DNA from: Oscillospiraceae bacterium
GTDB lineage: Bacteria > Bacillota_A > Clostridia > Oscillospirales > Oscillospiraceae
DNA: 33,307 nucleotides
Assembly: GCA_902795095.1 (NCBI GenBank)
Contig: CADBKB010000003.1
Span: 914 to 34,220 of the forward strand
Direction: 5' to 3'
Each line of letters begins with the position of its first letter. The stretch's first letter is position 1. Below, piece after piece: positions 15,903 through 24,295 of this stretch. Position numbers and translations under genes: made by a program. The notes below the pieces were generated by a model. It searched no databases, was not told where the DNA came from, and worked only from the letters and a program-made list of their open reading frames with translations.

Positions 15903-16823
15903 TCAGGGCGCCAGGAATTCCTTGCGCAGCAAGGACGAATCCGGCACCAGATCCGGCGAGATGGGGGCGATGGCGGGCAGAGCCTCCAGGATCTGGTCCA
16001 CCAGCTCCCGCTGGGGCACATCCTCGGGAAGCTGCTCATACATCGGCTTGACGATGTAGCCCAGCACCGGCACCTCGTAGCCCAGGGTGGAATCGATGGT
16101 GATATCCGCCGTGGAGGCGTAGGGGGTGATATACTTTCGCTCGCCGCGCATCACCGAGGCCCAGATCGACAGGGTGCCCAGGGCGCTCTCGTTGCGGTAG
16201 TTGAGGTCGCGCACGGTGCGGCGCAGCAGGCGGATCTTCTCGCAGTCAAACAGCACCTTGCCCTTGCGGGTCAGGGGCGTGGTGGGGGCCACGAAGACAC
16301 GGATCGCCTTGGGATGGCGATCGGCGATCATGGGGTTCAGGGCATTGATGCCCTCGAAGATGACGGCCTCGTTCTCCCCCAGGCGCAGAGGCCGGGCGCC
16401 GCCGCGGTCCCGCTTGCGGGAGCGGAAGTCGAAATAGGGGATCTTGACCTCCCGGCCCTCGGCCAGGGCGGTCATATGCCGGTTCAGCAGGTTGAGATCC
16501 AGGCCCAGCGGGGACTCCAGATCCTCCTTGCCGTCCTCATCCAGGGGATAGCGGCCGGAATCGAAGTTGTAATAATAGTCGTCCAGGCTGATGATGTGGG
16601 TGCGCACGCCGAAATGGGTCAGATATTCGCCGATGAACTTGGCGGTGGTGGTCTTGCTGGAACCCGAGGGGCCGGACAGCAGGATCACAGGGCCGCGCTC
16701 GCCGAGCTGGCCGGAGACGGCCTCCGCGGCGTCATGCAGCTGCTGACGGTAGTCGTGGTCGCACTCCGCGATGAAGGTCCCGGCACTTTCGCGGATGCGG
16801 TCGTTGATATCGCGGTTTTCCAT
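15903..16823 (-). CDS. Uridine kinase-like / phosphoribulokinase-family nucleoside kinase
   Basis: 306 residues, P-loop kinase of the uridine kinase family. Walker A GPSGSSKTTT lies at 51-60, followed by SLDDYYYNFDSG (the nucleoside-binding segment with the catalytic Asp), IPYFDFRSRKR and VIFEGINALNP. It should phosphorylate uridine or cytidine, or a related nucleoside. Many clostridial relatives are ~550 residues and have an N-terminal TGS/ThrRS-like region; here only ~45 residues precede the P-loop. The C-terminal ~90 residues after RNESALGTLSIW are family-specific. Start ATG 16823 has AAAGGAG 6 nt upstream; an upstream open extension is inside hemZ and is not used. Confidence 0.85.
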   Translation of the reverse strand: MENRDINDRIRESAGTFIAECDHDYRQQLHDAAEAVSGQLGERGPVILLSGPSGSSKTTTAKFIGEYLTHFGVRTHIISLDDYYYNFDSGRYPLDEDGKEDLESPLGLDLNLLNRHMTALAEGREVKIPYFDFRSRKRDRGGARPLRLGENEAVIFEGINALNPMIADRHPKAIRVFVAPTTPLTRKGKVLFDCEKIRLLRRTVRDLNYRNESALGTLSIWASVMRGERKYITPYASTADITIDSTLGYEVPVLGYIVKPMYEQLPEDVPQRELVDQILEALPAIAPISPDLVPDSSLLRKEFLAP

Positions 16824-16839
16824 GGGAACTCCTTTCCTG

Positions 16840-18288
16840 TTACAGGCGTTGGATGAGCTCTTCCTTTTTGGCAAGAACGTCGTCGATGCGGGCAATGTAC
16901 TGCTGGGGCGCCTTGGGATTGTGCTGCCGCTCCAGGCGGCCGCCGGGCAGCAGGCGCTTGGTCATCCCGCCGCCGCCCAGGGCGAGGATGGTCTGCTGCT
17001 CCTCCATCATATAGATGTTGTACAGTCCGTCGAAGCCGGGGCGGGTCCAGCCCACGTTCTCAAAGCTGCCGGACATGTATTTCTGCCGGTAGAGATAGTA
17101 GGGCGCATAGCCCGCGGCGCGCAGCGCGCGCTCCCCCTCCCCCAGCATCCGGGCCACCGCTTCGGTGTCCGGCAGTGCTTCGCGCGCCCGGAACAGGTCC
17201 GCGCCCTTCTTGAGGGCCAGAGTGTGCACGGTGATGTTCTCCGGCGCCAGCGCAAGGAGCCGGGCGAGGGAGTCGGCAAAGCTGTCCGGTCCGTCGGCGG
17301 GCAGACCGGCGATGAGATCCATATTGATGGCCCGGAAGCCCGCCTGTCTGGCCTCGGCGAAGGCGCGCAGGGTATCGTCGGGGCTGTGCCGACGGCCGAT
17401 GGCCGCCAGGGCCTCGGGATTCATGGTCTGGGGATTGATGCTGATGCGGTCGCAGCCGAGCTCCCGCAGCACCCCCAGCTTTTCCTCATTCAGGGTGTCG
17501 GGCCGACCCGCCTCCACGGTGTACTCCAGCAGGCCGTCCAGGCTGAAATGCGCCCGCACCGCCTCCATCAGCCGCCGGAGCTGTCCGGCATTCAGGGTCG
17601 TGGGGGTGCCGCCGCCGATATACAGGGTGCTGACGCCGACGCCCCGGGCGCGCAGGCCCTCGCCCACGGCCTCCACCTCCCGCAGCAGGCAGGAAAGATA
17701 GGTCTCCAGCAGGGGCGCGCAGCGCTCGATGGACTGGCTGACAAAGCTGCAGTAGGTGCAGCGGGTGGGACAGAACGGAATGCCAATATAGACCGAAACG
17801 CTCCGTTTGTCAAGTCTTTTCAGGGCTTTTACCGTGGCAATCGAACAGTCGAGGCAAAGCTTTCGCCGCGCGGGGGTCACAAAGCAGTCGTCCCGGAGCA
17901 TCCGGTCGGCGGACCGGGGGGTGCCGCCGGCGAGCAGATGGGCCGTGGTGAGCTTCGTCGGCCGAACGCCCGACAGTGCTCCCCAGGCAGGCGCTTCCGG
18001 CAGCAGCTGCACCGCCGCCAGGTAATAGCTGCGGGCAAGCGCCCGCCGGCGCAGCTGCACCGTCTCCCGGTCGGCGCGCAGGCGGCAGGACGCCCTCGCG
18101 CATTTGCCGTGCCACCGGATCCGCGCCGCGGCGGTGAGCCAGACGGCGCCCCGGTGCAGGGCCGATACGGCGCCGTCGCCGGAAAAGGCGGGGCGGTCCG
18201 CAGGCTCCATGGGCTCGTCGGGGAACAGCGCCAGCTGGAGCTGCTCGATGGCATAGCGGTCGTCGTGATTCTGCAGATACAGCTTCAT
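16840..18288 (-). CDS. hemZ: HemZ-type coproporphyrinogen III oxidase-like radical SAM protein
   Basis: 482 residues. The radical SAM cluster motif is CPTRCTYC (C173, C177, C180), preceded by SVYIGIPF and followed by the STLYIGGGTPTTL and INPQTMNPEAL segments of the HemN family. The ~165-residue N-terminal region before the radical SAM barrel is the feature that separates HemZ from HemN and HemW. Function of HemZ is not firmly settled: a role in oxygen-independent porphyrinogen oxidation has been proposed for Bacillus. Start ATG 18288, 5 nt after the MBL gene; the open frame reaching 18369 lies within that gene and has no homology. The order dtd-MBL-hemZ is conserved in Clostridia. Confidence 0.92.
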   Translation of the reverse strand: MKLYLQNHDDRYAIEQLQLALFPDEPMEPADRPAFSGDGAVSALHRGAVWLTAAARIRWHGKCARASCRLRADRETVQLRRRALARSYYLAAVQLLPEAPAWGALSGVRPTKLTTAHLLAGGTPRSADRMLRDDCFVTPARRKLCLDCSIATVKALKRLDKRSVSVYIGIPFCPTRCTYCSFVSQSIERCAPLLETYLSCLLREVEAVGEGLRARGVGVSTLYIGGGTPTTLNAGQLRRLMEAVRAHFSLDGLLEYTVEAGRPDTLNEEKLGVLRELGCDRISINPQTMNPEALAAIGRRHSPDDTLRAFAEARQAGFRAINMDLIAGLPADGPDSFADSLARLLALAPENITVHTLALKKGADLFRAREALPDTEAVARMLGEGERALRAAGYAPYYLYRQKYMSGSFENVGWTRPGFDGLYNIYMMEEQQTILALGGGGMTKRLLPGGRLERQHNPKAPQQYIARIDDVLAKKEELIQRL

Positions 18289-18292
18289 GGGC

Positions 18293-18883
18293 TCAAATCC
18301 TGCCGAAGTAGGGGTTTTCCGCCCGCTCCCGGTCCAGGGTGGTGGCGTCGCCGTGGCCGGGGTAGACATAGAAGTCCCCCTCCAGCGCGGCGATTTTCCG
18401 GATCGAATCGCACATCTGCTCCCAGTCGCCGCAGGGCAGGTCGGTCCTGCCGATGCTGCCGCGGAACAGGGTGTCGCCGGTGAAGAGCCAGCTGCCGGCG
18501 CGAAGGCAGCTCGAGCCCGGCGTATGGCCGGGCGTCAGGATCGCCTGCAGCCCGATGCTGCCGAAGCGCAGCGTGTCGCCGTCGTTGAACAGATCCGTGT
18601 AAGGGATGGGGCCGGCGGTGATCTGGGTGGGCAGGGCCGTATCCGGCGCGGGAAGATACACACGGCAGCCGGTGGCCTCCCGGAGCGCGCCCACGGCGCC
18701 CACATGGTCGAAATGCCCGTGGGTCAGCACGATCGCCCGGAGGGTAACGCCCAGCTCGCCGAGCCGGGCCAGGATCCGCTTCGCCTCGCCGCCGGGATCG
18801 ATGGCGACGCAGTCGCCGTCCTCCCATAAAAGGTAACAGTTAGCCCCCAGCAGGCCCAGGGGCAGAATATCCAGCTCCATCAT
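18293..18883 (-). CDS. Metallo-beta-lactamase-fold hydrolase (glyoxalase II-like)
   Basis: 196 residues, MBL fold. The zinc motif THGHFDH is at 54-60, followed by TPGHTPGS, LFTGDTLFRGSIGRTDL and YPGHG, which match the glyoxalase II / YcbL-like group. The family hydrolyses thioesters such as S-lactoylglutathione in other bacteria; Firmicutes lack glutathione in most cases, so the true substrate here is unknown. The start overlaps the dtd stop (ATGA; two consecutive ATG codons at 18883 and 18880), indicating coupling. It sits between dtd and hemZ, the usual clostridial order. Confidence 0.9.
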   Translation of the reverse strand: MMELDILPLGLLGANCYLLWEDGDCVAIDPGGEAKRILARLGELGVTLRAIVLTHGHFDHVGAVGALREATGCRVYLPAPDTALPTQITAGPIPYTDLFNDGDTLRFGSIGLQAILTPGHTPGSSCLRAGSWLFTGDTLFRGSIGRTDLPCGDWEQMCDSIRKIAALEGDFYVYPGHGDATTLDRERAENPYFGRI

Positions 18884-19335
18884 TTCTTCATCAGCTCATC
18901 CGTGTCGAGGATGAGAGTCACGGGCCCGTCGTTCACGGACGCCACCTGCATGCAGGCGCCGAATTCGCCGTGCTGCGGGGGATAGCCCAGCTCGGCGCAG
19001 ATGGCGAGGAATGTTTCATACATGGCGCTGCCCAGCTCCGGGGCGGCGGCGCCCATAAAATTGGGCCGGCGGCCTTTGCGGCAGTCGGCGTAGAGGGTGA
19101 ACTGGCTGATGACCAGCACGCTGCCGCCCACATCGCTGAGATCTTTATTGATTTTTCCGGCCTCGTCTTCAAAGACCCGCAGGCCCAGGATCTTCTCGGC
19201 CAGCTTCCGGGCATGCTGCTCCGTATCCTCCGGGCCCACGCCCAGAAGGATCAGAAAGCCCCGGCCGATCTGACCGCGGACAGCGCCGTCGATGGCGACG
19301 GACGCGGAGGATACCCTTGTCACAACTGCTCTCAT
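18880..19335 (-). CDS. dtd: D-aminoacyl-tRNA deacylase
   Basis: 151 residues, standard length. Removes D-amino acids (and mischarged glycine) from tRNA. The two family motifs SQFTLYA (77-83) and NDGPVT (135-140, with the cis Gly-Pro that excludes L-aminoacyl groups) are intact, and the N-terminus MRAVVTRVSSASV is typical. Start ATG 19335 with AGGAGG 7 nt upstream. It follows relA by 46 nt, the only gap of note in this part of the operon; that gap contains a small GC hairpin (about 19366-19379) without a T-run. Confidence 0.97.
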   Translation of the reverse strand: MRAVVTRVSSASVAIDGAVRGQIGRGFLILLGVGPEDTEQHARKLAEKILGLRVFEDEAGKINKDLSDVGGSVLVISQFTLYADCRKGRRPNFMGAAAPELGSAMYETFLAICAELGYPPQHGEFGACMQVASVNDGPVTLILDTDELMKK

Positions 19336-19381
19336 AACGCAGCCTCCTGTTGTTCATTGTATGTGCCCCGCGGGCGGGGAT

Positions 19382-21580
19382 TCACCGCTGGCCGCGGCGC
19401 ACGTCCAGCACGCCGGAGATGCACCGGATGCGGTACTGGATGGCCTCGAGCCCCTTGACGTTGTCCACCTCGAAGGTCAGGGTGAAGCAGGCCTTGTTGT
19501 CCGGGAGCTTCGTGCCGTTGACCTCGCTGACGCGCACCTTGGAGGTGGAGAGCACCGTGGCGATGTCCAGCAGCATATTGTTGCGGTCGAGGGTGCGCAC
19601 CTCCAGGGTGGTGGAGAAGGGCTTGCCCGCCTCGTTGGACCAGGCAACGTTCACCCAGCGGCCCGCGTTCTCCGGGTCGCTCATATTGCGCACGTTCGGG
19701 CAGTCCCGGCGGTGGATGGACACGCCGAAGCCCTTGGTGATGAAGCCCACGATGTCGTCCCCCGGCACCGGGGTGCAGCAGCGGGAGAACTTGATCATGC
19801 ACGAATCCAGGCCGTCGACGATGACGCCGGAATCCCTGTGCCGATCCTTGGGGCCCTCCTGCTTCCCCGCCTCCTGCCTGGCGGCCTCGGTCTTGGCGGC
19901 CTCCTCCCGGGCCACGCGGGTGGCGTGGATCAGGTCGTCCTTGATGCGGTTGACCGCCTTGACGGCGCTCAGGCCGCCGTAGCCGATGGCGGCGAAGAGA
20001 TCGTCCATCGTCTCGAAGCCGCTGCGGTGCAGCAGCGTCGCCACCAGCTCCTCGTTCTGGTAGAAGAAGCTGGGCTGGATGCTCATGTGGCGCAGTTCGC
20101 TCTCGAAGCTGCCGCGCCCGTGGGCGACGTTCTCCTCCCGGCGCTCGCGCTTGAACCACTGCTTGATCTTGATGCGGGCCTGGTTGGATTTGCACACCTT
20201 GAGCCAGTCGCGGCTGGGCCCCCGGGCGGACTTGGAGGTGATGACCTCGCAGATGTCGCCGTTGTGCAGGCGCTGGTCATAGGGGGCGATGCGGTTGTTG
20301 ATCTTTGCGCCCACCATGGTATTGCCGATGGCGGAATGGATGGCGTAGGCGAAGTCGATGGGGGTGGAGCCGGAGGGCAGGGAGATGACCTTGCCCTTGG
20401 GCGTGAAGACGAACACCTCGTCGTCAAACATATCCACCTTGAGGGAATGGATGTAGTCCTCGGCGTCGGAATCCTGCTGGCTCTCCAGCAGGCGGCGCAC
20501 CCACTCAAACTCCTTCTCGTCGCCCCGGCCGGCCACGCCGTCCTTGTACTTCCAGTGGGCGGCGATGCCGTACTCGGCGGTCTCATGCATATCCCAGGTG
20601 CGGATCTGCACCTCGAAGGGGATGCCCTGCCGGCCGATGACGGTGGTGTGCAGGGACTGATACATATTGGGCTTGGGGGTGGAGATATAATCCTTGAACC
20701 GGCCGGGGATGATATTGAACAGGTCGTGGATGTGGCCCAGGACGTTGTAGCAGTCGGGGATGGTATCCACGATGACCCGGAAGGCGTACAGATCATACAG
20801 CTCGTCGATGGTCTTGTTCTGGGCCTTCATCTTGCGGTAGATCGAATAGACGTGCTTGATGCGCCCGTTGATGGAGCACCGGATGCCCGCCTCCGTGAGC
20901 CGCTCGGAGATGGTGTCCTGGATGGACTTCATGAACTCCTCGGCCTCGTCGTGGTGGGTGTCGATGTAGCCCATGAGCTCATCGTATCCCTTGGGGTCGA
21001 GATACTTCAGGCTGGTGTCCTCCAGCTCCCATTTGATCTTCTGCATGCCGAGGCGGTGGGCCAGAGGCGCGTAGATATCCATGGTCTCCATGGATTTGGA
21101 GATCTGCTTCTCCGGAGTCTGGTACTCCATGGTCCGGGTATTGTGCAGCCGGTCGGCGATTTTGATGAGGATCACGCGGATGTCCTTGCTCATGGCCATG
21201 AACATCTTGCGCAGATTCTCCATCTGCTGCTCCTCCAGGGTGGAATACTCCACCCGGGTCAGCTTGGTGACGCCGTCCACCAGATCGGCCACCGTATCGC
21301 CGAACAGACGGGCGATCTCATCGTGGTTGGAGTCGGTGTCCTCGATGCAGTCGTGGAGCAGCGCCCCCAGGATGGAGTCGGTATCCAGGCCGATCTCCGC
21401 CACGATCTCCGCCACCGCCAGGGGGTGGATGATATAGGGCGAGCCGTCCTTGCGCTTCTGGTCGCGGTGCTTGTTCCGGGCGTATTCCACCGCCCTGTCC
21501 ACAAGCTGCATGTCGACATTCGGGGTATATTGACGGATGGCCTTCACCATCGCGTCATAGTGTTCCTGGAAGGTTTCCAT
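19382..21580 (-). CDS. relA: Bifunctional (p)ppGpp synthetase/hydrolase Rel
   Basis: 732 residues, a full-length long RelA/SpoT homologue. Order: HD hydrolase domain with H76-D77 in LGALLHDCIED, synthetase domain with the RFKDYISTPKPNMYQSLHT segment (RxKD type, typical of bifunctional Rel rather than synthetase-only RelA), TGS domain (FVFTPKGKVISLPSGSTPIDFAYAIH), a helical/zinc-finger-like part with CCTPVPGDDIVGF, and a C-terminal ACT domain. It controls the stringent response on starved ribosomes. Both catalytic sites look intact. ATG 21580 has GGAGGT upstream, placed within the last codons of recJ, so translation is coupled. apt, often between recJ and relA, is absent. Confidence 0.97.
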   Translation of the reverse strand: METFQEHYDAMVKAIRQYTPNVDMQLVDRAVEYARNKHRDQKRKDGSPYIIHPLAVAEIVAEIGLDTDSILGALLHDCIEDTDSNHDEIARLFGDTVADLVDGVTKLTRVEYSTLEEQQMENLRKMFMAMSKDIRVILIKIADRLHNTRTMEYQTPEKQISKSMETMDIYAPLAHRLGMQKIKWELEDTSLKYLDPKGYDELMGYIDTHHDEAEEFMKSIQDTISERLTEAGIRCSINGRIKHVYSIYRKMKAQNKTIDELYDLYAFRVIVDTIPDCYNVLGHIHDLFNIIPGRFKDYISTPKPNMYQSLHTTVIGRQGIPFEVQIRTWDMHETAEYGIAAHWKYKDGVAGRGDEKEFEWVRRLLESQQDSDAEDYIHSLKVDMFDDEVFVFTPKGKVISLPSGSTPIDFAYAIHSAIGNTMVGAKINNRIAPYDQRLHNGDICEVITSKSARGPSRDWLKVCKSNQARIKIKQWFKRERREENVAHGRGSFESELRHMSIQPSFFYQNEELVATLLHRSGFETMDDLFAAIGYGGLSAVKAVNRIKDDLIHATRVAREEAAKTEAARQEAGKQEGPKDRHRDSGVIVDGLDSCMIKFSRCCTPVPGDDIVGFITKGFGVSIHRRDCPNVRNMSDPENAGRWVNVAWSNEAGKPFSTTLEVRTLDRNNMLLDIATVLSTSKVRVSEVNGTKLPDNKACFTLTFEVDNVKGLEAIQYRIRCISGVLDVRRGQR

Positions 21581-21583
21581 GTG

Positions 21584-23650
21584 TTACCTCCTTCCCTGGG
21601 TATGCTCGGTCAGATACCGGACGACACTGCTCTGGCTGAGGTCCACCTTGTGTCCGTCCGAGGTGATGCGGATGTGCAGATATTTCGGGTGCCGCCGCAG
21701 CTCGATCAGCCCCAGCTCGTCGAAGGCGTCCAGGCAGATGCGGGTGCGCATCAGCGAGCACGCCCGGCCGGTGGCGTGGGCGATCTTCCGGCACAGGCAG
21801 GCGGCGTTCTCGATCAGCTCGCCGCCGGTGCAGTTGGCGATCAGGTACCGCCAGACCATGGCGAACTCGCTGCGCTCGGGCAGGAGCGCCTCGGCCTCCT
21901 GGGCCGAGATGGGCCCGTGGGCGCTCATGCGGTCATAGAGGGCCTGCTGGGCGGCGTCGCGCTCCCGCTCCGAGCGGCACATGCGGATATCCACCACATT
22001 GAGCTGCACCGAGCGCACGCCCCGGTACTCGTTGATCTGGGGGGTAAAGGCGACGTCGATGCAGTCGCCCTGGGCCACCGCGGCCTGTCTGGCCGTGGTG
22101 GAGAAGAAAATCGCCGCGCACATCGCGCCGGAATCCGAGCGCAGGCGCAGGCGCAGATGCTTGCCGCTGCCCACCTCGCTGAGCTGATCTACATACATGT
22201 GCTCCATGCACAGAACTGGCCGCGGGCAGCCGTTGCCGCAGGGCTCCAGCTCCCGCAGGGCCGCCACATTCTCCAGCGTCAGCAGCTCCGGGGTCACGGC
22301 GCAGTCCACCTCCAGGGCGGATCTGGCCTCGCCGGAGGCGGCAAAGTCCCGGGCCAGGGCGGTGATGGCCTCGCGGAATTCATCGATGCGGTCCCGCCGG
22401 ATGGTGAAGCCCGCCGCCAGCTCATGGCCGCCGTAGCTCTCCAGCAGATCCGACAGGGCGCTCAGGCCGGAGAAGAGATTGAAGCCGCCGTAGGACCGGG
22501 AGGAGGCCTTGCCCTTGTCCCCATCCATGCAGATGAGGAAGGTGGGGCAGGCGTATTCCTCGGCCATGCGCGAGGCCACGATGCCCACCACGCCCTGGTG
22601 CCAGTTCTCCCCGGCCAGGACGATGGCGCTGGGATTCTCGGTGCCCAGGCGGGAGACGGCGTCGCGGTAGATCTCCGCCTCGATGCTCTGCCGCTGCCGG
22701 TTGAGCCGGCACAGAGCGCTGGCCTTCCGGGCGGCGTTGGCGGGGTTTTCCGTCAGGAACAGCTCCGTGGCGATCTCCACCTGGCCCATGCGGCCGGCGG
22801 CGTTGATCCGCGGTGCCAGCACATAGCCCACGGTGGAGGCGGTGACGTCACGCAGGTCGCAGCCGCACTCGTGCAGCAGGGCGGCGATGCCCACCCGCTT
22901 TGCCCGGCTGAGCTGCTCCAGGCCGCTGGAAACAAATCTGCGGTTCTCCCCCTGCAGGCGCATGACGTCGGCGATGGTGCCGAGGCAGACCAGATCGCCG
23001 TAGCGCTCGAGGACAGCCTCCTGATCGCCGCACAAAGCCGACGCCAGCTTGAATGCCACGCCGACGCCGGACAGATCCGTATGGGGATAGGTGCGGTCGG
23101 GGCGGTGGGCGTCGATGACGGCGCAGGCCTCCGGCAGCTCCTGCTTGCATTCATGGTGATCGGTGATGATCAGGTCGATGCCGAGCTCGGCGCACAGCCG
23201 GGCCTCGGCGGTGGCGGTGATGCCGCAGTCCACCGTGATGATCAGGCGGATCTGCTCCCGGTGAAGCTGGCGGATGGCCAGCTCATTGAGCCCGTAGCCC
23301 TCCTCCAGACGGCCGGGGATATAGCTGACGCAGCGGGCGCCGCGGCGGCGCAGAAAGTCCACCAGCAGACAGGTGGCGGTGATGCCGTCCACATCGTAGT
23401 CGCCGTAGACCGCGATCTTCTCCCCCCGGGCCAGGGCCCTGCCGATGCGTTCCACCGCCCGGTCCATCTCCCGCAGGGCAAAGGGATCGATCAGAGGCTG
23501 ATCGCAGCGCAGGGCCTCCCGGGCGGCGTCCGCCGTGGTGCGGCCGCGGCTGCACAGCACCCGGGCGGTCAGGGGCGAAAACCCCGCCGCGCAGAGGGCC
23601 TCAACGTCTTCGGATCGACAGCTTGCAACATTCCAGGTTCCGTACTTCAT
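21584..23650 (-). CDS. recJ: Single-stranded-DNA-specific exonuclease RecJ
   Basis: 5'-3' ssDNA exonuclease used in recombination and repair. DHH-family motifs are intact: VYGDYDVDG (81-89), ITVDCG (138-143), ITDHHE (162-167), and LAPRINAAGRMG; the DHHA1 motif appears as SYGGHELAAGF. An OB-fold follows, and a C-terminal extension of about 110 residues, with a winged-helix look, brings the length to 688 (E. coli 577). I chose ATG 23650, giving the leader expected from the promoter at 23687-23715; an in-frame ATG at 23671 would leave almost no leader and no ribosome site. First gene of the long minus-strand operon. Confidence 0.95.
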   Translation of the reverse strand: MKYGTWNVASCRSEDVEALCAAGFSPLTARVLCSRGRTTADAAREALRCDQPLIDPFALREMDRAVERIGRALARGEKIAVYGDYDVDGITATCLLVDFLRRRGARCVSYIPGRLEEGYGLNELAIRQLHREQIRLIITVDCGITATAEARLCAELGIDLIITDHHECKQELPEACAVIDAHRPDRTYPHTDLSGVGVAFKLASALCGDQEAVLERYGDLVCLGTIADVMRLQGENRRFVSSGLEQLSRAKRVGIAALLHECGCDLRDVTASTVGYVLAPRINAAGRMGQVEIATELFLTENPANAARKASALCRLNRQRQSIEAEIYRDAVSRLGTENPSAIVLAGENWHQGVVGIVASRMAEEYACPTFLICMDGDKGKASSRSYGGFNLFSGLSALSDLLESYGGHELAAGFTIRRDRIDEFREAITALARDFAASGEARSALEVDCAVTPELLTLENVAALRELEPCGNGCPRPVLCMEHMYVDQLSEVGSGKHLRLRLRSDSGAMCAAIFFSTTARQAAVAQGDCIDVAFTPQINEYRGVRSVQLNVVDIRMCRSERERDAAQQALYDRMSAHGPISAQEAEALLPERSEFAMVWRYLIANCTGGELIENAACLCRKIAHATGRACSLMRTRICLDAFDELGLIELRRHPKYLHIRITSDGHKVDLSQSSVVRYLTEHTQGRR

Positions 23651-23686
23651 TCCAATTCCACATCCGAACATTTTGTTTTTTGTTCT

Positions 23687-23715
23687 ATTATAGCAATTTC
23701 CGCAGCAATTCACAA
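23687..23715 (-). promoter_or_regulatory. SigA-type promoter for the recJ-rqcP operon
   Basis: On the minus strand TTGTGA (23715-23710), 17-bp spacer, perfect TATAAT (23692-23687). Start expected near 23680, about 30 nt before the chosen recJ ATG. This is the only strong promoter I see for the eleven-gene operon. Confidence 0.85.
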
Positions 23716-23748
23716 GACGCGAGCCGCCCTTTTTTCCTCTTCGGCGCG

Positions 23749-23810
23749 AAAAAAACGCCTGCCCGGGAGCGAAAGCGCCCTGGGCGGACGCTCCGCGGCC
23801 TGTGCAGGCG
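23749..23810 (-). terminator. Intrinsic terminator after vanZ-like gene
   Basis: Read on the minus strand, CGCCTGC (23810-23804) pairs with GCAGGCG (23762-23756), enclosing a second stem (GGAGCG 23766-23771 with CGCTCC 23789-23794), and ends in seven T (A-run 23749-23755). It begins 16 nt after the vanZ stop codon and lies upstream of the recJ promoter. Confidence 0.85.
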
Positions 23811-23826
23811 GTTATTTGCGGTGATT

Positions 23827-24234
23827 TCACCGGCGCCGTGCCCGGATCCGGCTGATCAGCAGGGTCAGCGCCACGCCCAGCGCGGCGCCGGCAAGGTCGA
23901 TCCATACGTCGCGCACCTCGCCGCTGCGGCCGGGCACGAAGAGCTGGATGGTTTCGTCGGTCATGGCGCACAGCGCCCCCGCCAGGACGGGACGGGAAAA
24001 ATCCCGCGGCAGGCACCGGGCCAGCAGCAGGCCCAGCACGCAGAACTCGCCGAAATGGGCCAGCTTGCGCAGGACGTGGGCCGTGAGGAAGGGCAGGAGC
24101 CCCGCCAGCCGGGCCAGCAGCCCGTAGCTCTCGGCCTCGCTGAGCGCCGCAGGCATCAGCGAATGGGCAAAAATCACGGCGATCCATCCGGCGCACAGCG
24201 CCCACCAGACCGGCCGGCCGTATTTGCGTTCCAT
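23827..24234 (-). CDS. VanZ-family membrane protein
   Basis: 135 residues. Four hydrophobic helices (about 9-26, 62-80, 84-100 and 112-128). Family marks are HVLRKLAHFGEFCVLGLLL and the DETIQLFVPGRSGEVRDVWIDLAGAALG segment (shown in parts: DETIQLF, RDVWIDLAG), both typical of VanZ-like proteins. VanZ gives low-level teicoplanin resistance in enterococci; most chromosomal relatives have no proven role and no van gene cluster is here, so a resistance role should not be assumed. ATG 24234 has GGAGG 8 nt upstream. It has its own promoter and terminator and is a single-gene unit. Confidence 0.88.
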   Translation of the reverse strand: MERKYGRPVWWALCAGWIAVIFAHSLMPAALSEAESYGLLARLAGLLPFLTAHVLRKLAHFGEFCVLGLLLARCLPRDFSRPVLAGALCAMTDETIQLFVPGRSGEVRDVWIDLAGAALGVALTLLISRIRARRR

Positions 24235-24266
24235 CTGCGTGCCTCCTCCCGCCGGGCATTTTGCCC

Positions 24267-24295
24267 ATTGTAACACACCGGAGCGCCGATTTCCA
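24267..24295 (-). promoter_or_regulatory. Probable promoter of vanZ-like gene
   Basis: On the minus strand TGGAAA (24295-24290), 17-bp spacer, TACAAT (24272-24267). One mismatch in the -10 and two in the -35. Start expected near 24260, about 26 nt before the ATG; the short leader has a GGGC/GCCC hairpin at 24254-24266. Confidence 0.6.

Noticed and set aside
12018..16856. Two very long plus-strand open frames (838 and 771 codons) opposite the flippase, amidohydrolase and kinase genes
   Set aside because: Low-complexity His/Asp/Gly-rich translations typical of the antisense of GC-rich genes; the minus-strand genes are certain.
18289..18369. Upstream extension of hemZ
   Set aside because: Overlaps the MBL gene and does not resemble HemZ; ATG 18288 begins the conserved MKLYL sequence.
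19366..19379. GC hairpin CCCCGC/GCGGGG between relA and dtd
   Set aside because: No T-run on either strand and only a 2-nt loop; probably chance in GC-rich DNA.
23651..23671. Alternative recJ start at 23671
   Set aside because: Would leave a leader of about 9 nt from the promoter and no ribosome site; it cannot be fully excluded.
19292..23824. A 1510-codon open frame on the plus strand opposite dtd, relA and recJ
   Set aside because: It is antisense to three well-identified genes, has low-complexity His/Gly/Val/Asp/Gln-rich sequence without domains, and no ribosome site. It results from the strong C-ending codon bias of the true genes.
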